DNA from: Chimonanthus salicifolius
Lineage: Eukaryota > Streptophyta > Magnoliopsida > Laurales > Calycanthaceae
DNA length: 64,000 nt
Direction: 5' to 3'
Assembly (NCBI GenBank): GCA_013350335.1
Contig: CM023536.1
Location: 11,723,520-11,787,519, forward strand
Shown here piece after piece: positions 58,767 through 64,000 of this stretch (position 1 is its first letter; each line of letters begins with the position of its first letter). Position numbers and translations under genes: made by a program. Below the pieces are notes generated by a model. It saw only the letters and a program-made list of their open reading frames with translations, had not been told where the DNA came from and ran no database searches.

Positions 58767-60758
58767 TGTAATACCCTGCCCCAGATTAGGCGTGTTTTAC
58801 CTTAATCTTTTTTGACCTGTTAATCTCGAAGATTACAGTTAGGGCTTTGATGAAAGCCCAGGTGTGGCCCAATCTGAGCTCGAAAGCTCAGTGATCCTAG
58901 CTCGTGCACCTGGAGGGGCATTTTGGTAATTTACCGCTTCTTGTTATTATTTGTAAATTATGTTGTTATGTGATTATTATCGGTTGATAATATTCTCCTT
59001 AGTCAAAGATTTGTATTTCTGATTTTAAAATAATTTTATCTTCAGAAAATGGTATTTAAAACCGTGCGTCAAAAGCCCCGAAAGGGAGAAATAATTATTT
59101 TAAATGGTTTTGAAAAGGAGATAAATTTCGAAACTAGTATTTTATGTTAGATCATTTCCATAATGGTCTAGTTATTCTTTAAAACCCCAAAATGAAATTT
59201 CTAAATTGTTTTATTTAACATTTGTTTAATTAAGTAAATAGTGTTAAATGATGATTTTTATTTAAATCAATGGTTTTTAGTGAGAGTTAAATCCCAAAAA
59301 TTTTATGATGATTAAGGTTTTCAAAACCCAACTTATCTGTATGGTTGGATTAAGATTTTGAGTTTTTAAAATCATGCTTTTAGTTTAAAATCGGCTTTTA
59401 TCTAAAAGAGGGACTTATTTGCAAAATGAAAATTTTTGGAAGGACTGATCTGCAACCAGCCGAAACAGTACGGGTACTGTTTCGAACGTAAGCAGGCACT
59501 GCATGCAGTCGCATGCAGTGGCCATCCGGCCACCTTTCCCGGTTAATTTTGCTGGATTATCTCCCTTCAAACCTTCTCTCCTCTCCCTCCCAGTCTCAGC
59601 TGTTTGAAAATAAAAAACCAGTCGATCCTTAGCCTCTGTCTCTTTCAATTTTTCAGTGACCGTAAGCTTAGAGAATGTTTTTCAAATATCAGATTTTTAG
59701 CCCAGGAACTTCAGTGAAGAGACTGCGAAACTACACATATACGGTGAGGGAACTTAACTTTGCAGTTTGATGTAAACAGGTTTATTTGATATGGATCTTG
59801 AGCAATGAGTGGTTTCAACTTGATGAACCCACTCGTGTGCCTAGATATGATGCACTATGTTAAAGTACTTATGATGCTGATAAATGCTATGATGTTGATT
59901 TTATGAATTATGAAATACTGCTTCCACGTACCTTTTACTATTGAATCATCGCCAAGCTGAGTGTGTCGGTTACGTCTACTGGACCATGGGTGTTGACAGT
60001 TGCTGACTTAAGGGTGTCGGTACCGGCTATGAGAAAGCAGGAGATGTACTTGCAAGAGGTATTTTGACCGTGTCGGGACTTAATACTAATGTTGTCAGTA
60101 TGGTATCTAGGGACTATGTTGGATGACAGCAGTAATGAAAAAATGATGAAATGATGGGAATGATGTTGAGACTTTACTTGATATTGTGAATTTTATTATT
60201 AAGCATGAGATATTATTGCAACTGTTGATTATTGTTAACCTGTTGTTTACTTTAAAAACTGCACTGTTATATTTCCTTCACTGGGCTAGTTAGCTCACCC
60301 CACTCACCTTTCAGGAGATGAACCTGAGGAGGAGAACCCTCTGTTTGAAGCTTAGAAGTGGATAAGCTGCGGTGTTGCTTTAGGATTCCCACTGAGGGGA
60401 ATACCCTTGTATTTGTGCTTTTTGGTTCTTGGAACCATTTTCTTTTGTAAAGTACTGAGTGTGGTACTTGGTATGTGTTAATGTGATATACTAGCACTAC
60501 TACGTTTCTGTAGTTACTTTGATGTGATTTTGATATGATAATTCAATGGTTTGAATTATGTGATCTTGTTGTGTGTTATTATTTATGTCTATTGTTGGGT
60601 AAACTTATGGTATATGTTTGAGTCCACATGTTGGGATCATGTGTGACCTTTGGACCCAACTGTTGATCCGGCTCAGTTAAGATGCTTGAGTTAGTTTAAT
60701 TTTAAAAAAAAAAAAATCAGTCGCGTTCCGGGCCCACCCTTCGGGTCGGGGCATGACA
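58767..60758 (+). mobile_element. Solo LTR of the LTR3 family, short form, in copy C
   Basis: It begins TGTAATACCCTGCCCC and ends GGTCGGGGCATGACA, with TATTT at 58762-58766 and 60759-60763. It is the same family as 43282-46561 but lacks the middle portion with the TATA box region, palindrome and AT-rich array, so it is about 1.3 kb shorter. No internal domain is present. Confidence 0.93.
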
Positions 60759-60763
60759 TATTT

Positions 60764-61140
60764 ATTTGGTAATATTCATTTTTGAGACTTGATTAGTTGA
60801 TTTGAATAAATTGAGAACTTTGAGGATATCGTTTTTGTTTTATTTTATGGAATGAGATGTGAACAGTGATATTAGACTTGATATTAATAGAAGATGTTGT
60901 TTCTCTCATTTTTTGTGTGGATGACACTAAAATTTGTGCAATGTGTAGTTGGGCATGAAAGATTTGATGGCTTCGTTATTTCATTCATAATCTTCAAAAA
61001 AAATATATACTTATTTTCTCCCAGCCACAAATCTGTGATGTAAGACCTGTTAGATGCATAATGGGTTGGATGACGCCCGTTCAGTCTGCAGTTAAGCAGG
61101 CCACGACCTGTTTAGGCTATAGAAAGGAGTTGGGTGTTAC
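60764..61140 (+). mobile_element. 3' end of the interrupted LTR, in copy C
   Basis: The sequence resumes after the nested solo LTR and ends GGAGTTGGGTGTTACA (61140). Unit sequence restarts at once with 'gcaatgatcg', the equivalent of 'gcaatcatcg' at 15418 in copy A. Confidence 0.6.
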
Positions 61141-61610
61141 AGCAATGATCGTAGGATGACTGATCATCATCGAGATTACCGTAGGAAGGTGGACCCCTCC
61201 ATATTTCAACGGTCAGTTGTCTTGAACTCGCGACCCTCCAGCAAATTATGATCGAAGTCCATCAGTGCCTGAGAAAGAAGACTCATCCTTCCCAATCACC
61301 GACATTGAGCCGGAATTGCCAAAGACATACGAGATCTCGATGTTGGTCGTACAGGAGTAGCCTCGGGATTCATGTGTTTCTTAGGATCTGTGCTTGTTTC
61401 CTCAGGACATGTACTTGTTTCTTCAGGTTTTGTGCTAGTTTTGTCGAGATCTGTGCCTATCTCGAAGAACGTGTCATGTCAACAAGTGCAACCTTGTGCA
61501 AGCACCACAACTAGTGCCAGTGTTGGAGAACGAGTCAGCTACATTTCCGGCACTATCGGAGATGCAACCGACGAAAGATGAACCACCATTAGTGTTTCAA
61601 TTTTAAGGGG
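61141..61610 (+). mobile_element. Fragment of the gypsy-type retroelement, copy C
   Basis: This matches 15425-15860 of copy A, including 'gtaggaaggtggacccctcc' and the stretch encoding glutamine- and proline-rich sequence. It shows that the internal part of the element was present before copy B lost it. Frames are broken. Confidence 0.75.
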
Positions 61611-62165
61611 AGGAATAGGACCAATTCCAGTTTTAGTTAATAACCGTAATCAATTTTAATTTATTTCCAAACTAAATAATCAATCACAAGAGGTATTCTA
61701 ATTTATCCAAAATATGTGAATAATTGATCAAGCTATGTGCAGCGGAAAATAAACATGTGTGTATGCAAATAAAGATAAACAAACCATCAAATCAAACCAC
61801 ACATGCACAACGATATATACTAGTTCGGTTCACCTGAACCTACTACACTCTTGGACTCACCCAACTTTGGGCTATCCGAAACACACTATGAATGGGTAAA
61901 AATTCTCTATCAATACACACCTAGATTTGGTAAGGTTCGATGACCGAGATTTTCTCCTTGACACCTATTTTTTATGGTGGTTCGATCGCAGAGATCTAAT
62001 TCGCCTTACAATGTTAAATGAAATAAAAAGAGGGAAGAACACTTGCCTTTGGGTCTTGTGTAAATCTTCTGACGTGTTCTTCAAGAAGTAGGTTGCATGC
62101 TCCAATGTTCTTTACTTCAGATCTTCGATCTTCTGATGTGGGCAACCTAACTTGGATATGTTACT
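61611..62165. mobile_element. Unidentified LTR-like fragment, copy C
   Basis: It starts after a purine tract 'aaggggaggaa' (61604-61616), which resembles a polypurine tract. It contains 'tagttcggttcacctgaacctac', a stretch often seen in antisense copia LTRs. No target duplication and no gene are found. Confidence 0.35.
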
Positions 62166-62175
62166 TCAATTCCCC

Positions 62176-62570
62176 ATTAACCCTTTTCATGTTTTACTAT
62201 TTGAAAGCATAGGGTCAATCCATGTGATGTGAGGGAAGAGTTTTTCCCAGATCTGAGATTTTGGATTCCTCACTTGCTCTTAATCTCTCTCTTTTCTTTT
62301 CTTCATTTTTCTCCTTTATTTTTCTCACTCATCTCCCATTAAAGTTGATCCGTATATATAAGAAAAAATACAGCAGTTAGAACACAACGAATCAATCTAC
62401 GCTCATCGACATGTCGAGGTGCGGAGGGTTAGTTTTTGACAGGTCGAAAATTCACGGAAGACAACGTGTATAAAATTCGATGGCCTCGACCTGTTGAACA
62501 TTTTCGACAGGTCGAAAAATATTTTTCAATAGATAAACTTCAACAGATCAATCTCGAGAGCGACAATACG
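62176..62570. other. TCGAC-palindrome region, copy C
   Basis: This is the counterpart of 19362-19745 and 43247-43281 plus 46562-46915, with a TATA-like tatatataa at 62353-62361. It continues into a new LTR at 62571. Confidence 0.7.
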
Positions 62571-63451
62571 TGTAATAACCCGACCCTTTAAATTAGAAAA
62601 ATAACAAATTTTTAGAACTATTAACTCGGTTTTGTGACCGATTAATATGATAGGGTACAGAAAGAGCTTCTCGAAAATGGAGTATGTGACCCGATCAGAG
62701 GTCATTTGCTTAGTGATTTAGCCCGACGAAGTTCGGAGGGCATTTTAGACATTATTTAAATGTCTTTTGTTTTACATATAAAATCATGAATAGTGTTTTA
62801 TAGACCTCTTAAGTGTGAAAGACCACTCTTCTGATATATTCAGACCTTGAAATTCACACACATATTAAGCTTTTGAGTACGCTACTCAGTGGTATTTTCA
62901 GAATTTCACGAGTATTCCTCGAAACGTGTATTTTACATATGCTTTTATCTAAATGGCTCGATTTTTAAGATACCCCGTATTCCGAAAATTAGCAAACTCA
63001 GATCACATTCGATCTATATTTTATCAAACTCTTTGACATATTTAGAATGTCGAAATGAGTATTTTAAACAGTTAATTTAAAATGTCAAAATCACGGTGAT
63101 TATAAGCCGTCTATTTTATTAAAATGTTGACTTTGTAAAAAATAACCTATTTTTGGTGTCAAAACAAAAAGTGAACGTTCTACCGTAGGTAAAATCTGTG
63201 TTCTTAATACACCTGCGGTGTCGGATTTTCACGAGTTAAGGTCTAATATAGACGAGCAGAAAAGAGTAAGGTAACAGTAATTTTTACTGTTACCTGAGAT
63301 AAGAATTTTTTCATCTTATCTTTCTGTCGACAGTATTAAGGGAGAATTTTTCATCTTATCTTCCTGCCGACAGTACTAGGGGATAAGATTTTGCCGACAC
63401 TTTTAAAGGCAGGGTTGATTCAGTAATTTACAATAATGTTTTTCAAAACAC

Positions 63452-63459
63452 TATAAATA
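63452..63459 (+). promoter_or_regulatory. TATA box of the terminal LTR
   Basis: TATAAATA in 'acactataaataggtac' is followed about 30 bases later by 'tcagtaaaaatcac'. It is a strong match to a plant TATA box in the expected part of an LTR. Confidence 0.6.
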
Positions 63460-63786
63460 GGTACATTCGATTCTCAGTAAAAATCACAAATTCACCAACT
63501 TTTTCTCATCATTTTCCCTCTGCTGCCAGACGTTTACTGTTGCCCCAAGCGGTGGTCTTAATTTTTTCAGAAGATTTTTGTAAGTGTTTATTTTGAGTTA
63601 ATATTTTTAGTTTGTAGACCTCATTAAGAGGAAGGTAGAAATTTAATTTCATCAAAAAATGACTTACGGTTTGCTCTATAAAAATTGGAGAAGAAAATAG
63701 GGAAAAATGGAAAAATCTCTCCGTGAATAATGATTTGCGGCGCACTGTACAGGCCTTAAAGGGCATTTTGGTAATTTGGTAATATG

Positions 63787-63932
63787 GATGAACAGTGACC
63801 CACCCGTGAACAGTAATCCAATGGCATTTTTTTGTAAATTTTGTGAATAGTGCCTTGTGAACAGTAATGTTCCGATGAATAGTGCCCCCGTGAACAGTAC
63901 TTTCGGTGAACAGTATTTTTCGGTGAATAGTG
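63787..63932 (+). repeat. Eight GTGAA(C/T)AGT(A/G) repeats
   Basis: Copies start at about 63787, 63806, 63843, 63857, 63874, 63890, 63906 and 63923, all in the same orientation with irregular spacing. Confidence 0.9.
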
Positions 63933-64000
63933 CACAGGGGCATTTTGGTAATTTTGGATATTTTTAGGGGGTAAAAACGTAATTTTCAAAAAAAATTCAA

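Larger units (their letters stand above)
55570..64000. repeat. Tandem unit copy C, partial and heavily rearranged
   Basis: Positions 55396-56285 match 26116-26985 of the A/B junction. The sequence then jumps, at 'accagtctt|tgggctgg', to the equivalent of 10316-10396 (copy A) for about 90 bases. After about 4.8 kb of LTR material it returns to unit sequence at 61141-61600 (equivalent of 15425-15860) and 62165-62570 (equivalent of 19356-19745 plus neighbours). Copy C is therefore a third unit that has suffered deletions and nested insertions. Its kinase and BUB1-like positions are not reached in the window. Confidence 0.85.
62571..64000 (+). mobile_element. Fourth LTR family, 5' part, runs off the window
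   Basis: It begins TGTAATAACCCGACCC, inserted in 'gacaatacg|accat' of the unit, so the target duplication is probably ATACG (62566-62570). It contains a 42-bp tandem duplication (63300-63385, 'catcttatct.tctg.cgacagta'), a TATA box at 63452 and eight GTGAA(C/T)AGT repeats at 63787-63932. The right end is not in the window. Confidence 0.8.

Noticed and set aside
63509..63989. 144-residue minus-strand frame with repeated TVH motifs
   Set aside because: It is an antisense reading of the GTGAACAGT repeats in an LTR.

Overview
This window is nuclear DNA from a flowering plant. The evidence is AT-rich non-coding sequence, several families of solo LTRs with 5-bp target duplications, TRIM elements primed by initiator-methionine tRNA, a plant MEKK-type MAPKKK gene, and remnants of a BUB1/Mad3-like checkpoint gene. 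The species cannot be named from the sequence; a woody dicot or magnoliid is only a guess. There is no bacterial operon, CRISPR array or rRNA locus, and I saw no tRNA gene by eye.

The dominant structure is a large tandem duplication. Copy A covers 1-26293 and begins left of the window. Copy B covers 26294-55569, and copy C starts at 55570 (its homology begins about 55396) and runs to the window end. A and B are collinear and nearly identical, with only a few differences per 100 bases in the stretches I compared. Copy C is heavily deleted and filled with nested LTR material. Inside each unit there is an older, more diverged duplication of an ancestral [kinase + flanks] block, so the locus is a two-tier higher-order repeat.

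Layout of one unit (A / B): spacer (1-3491 / 26294-29622); 4.5-kb solo-LTR-like element with a nested TRIM (3492-7941 / 29623-34115); spacer (7942-11147 / 34116-37337); solo LTR with perfect GGGCC target duplications (11148-14704 / 37338-40651); gypsy-type retroelement remnant with primer-binding site (14705-16400 / 40652-41045, mostly deleted in B); spacer; second TRIM with ATACA target duplications (18103-18592 / 41989-42477); region rich in TCGAC palindromes (19397-20690 / 46567-47875); kinase; Mad3/BUB1-like pseudogene; spacer. Copy B alone has a 3.28-kb solo LTR (43282-46561) whose empty site survives in copy A.

The only convincing intact gene is the MAPKKK in copy B (49632-50606). Copy A lost its promoter and most of its catalytic domain in a 2.3-kb deletion at a 3-bp microhomology, leaving about 70 C-terminal codons. 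Downstream of each kinase site lies a gene-derived sequence with repeated '(D/E)PTI..(K/R)EA...MF..PL' modules and Cdc20-binding ABBA-type motifs. I read it as a BUB1/Mad3-family pseudogene, broken by different lesions in the two copies. The rest is retrotransposon or unit spacer. A recurring and less expected theme is that each LTR family carries its own array of short palindromes (TCGATAC/GTATCGA, GGTTCGGCCAT/ATGGCCGAACC, CAGTCGACTG, TCGAC/GTCGA, ATCGGCCGAT, GTGAACAGT).
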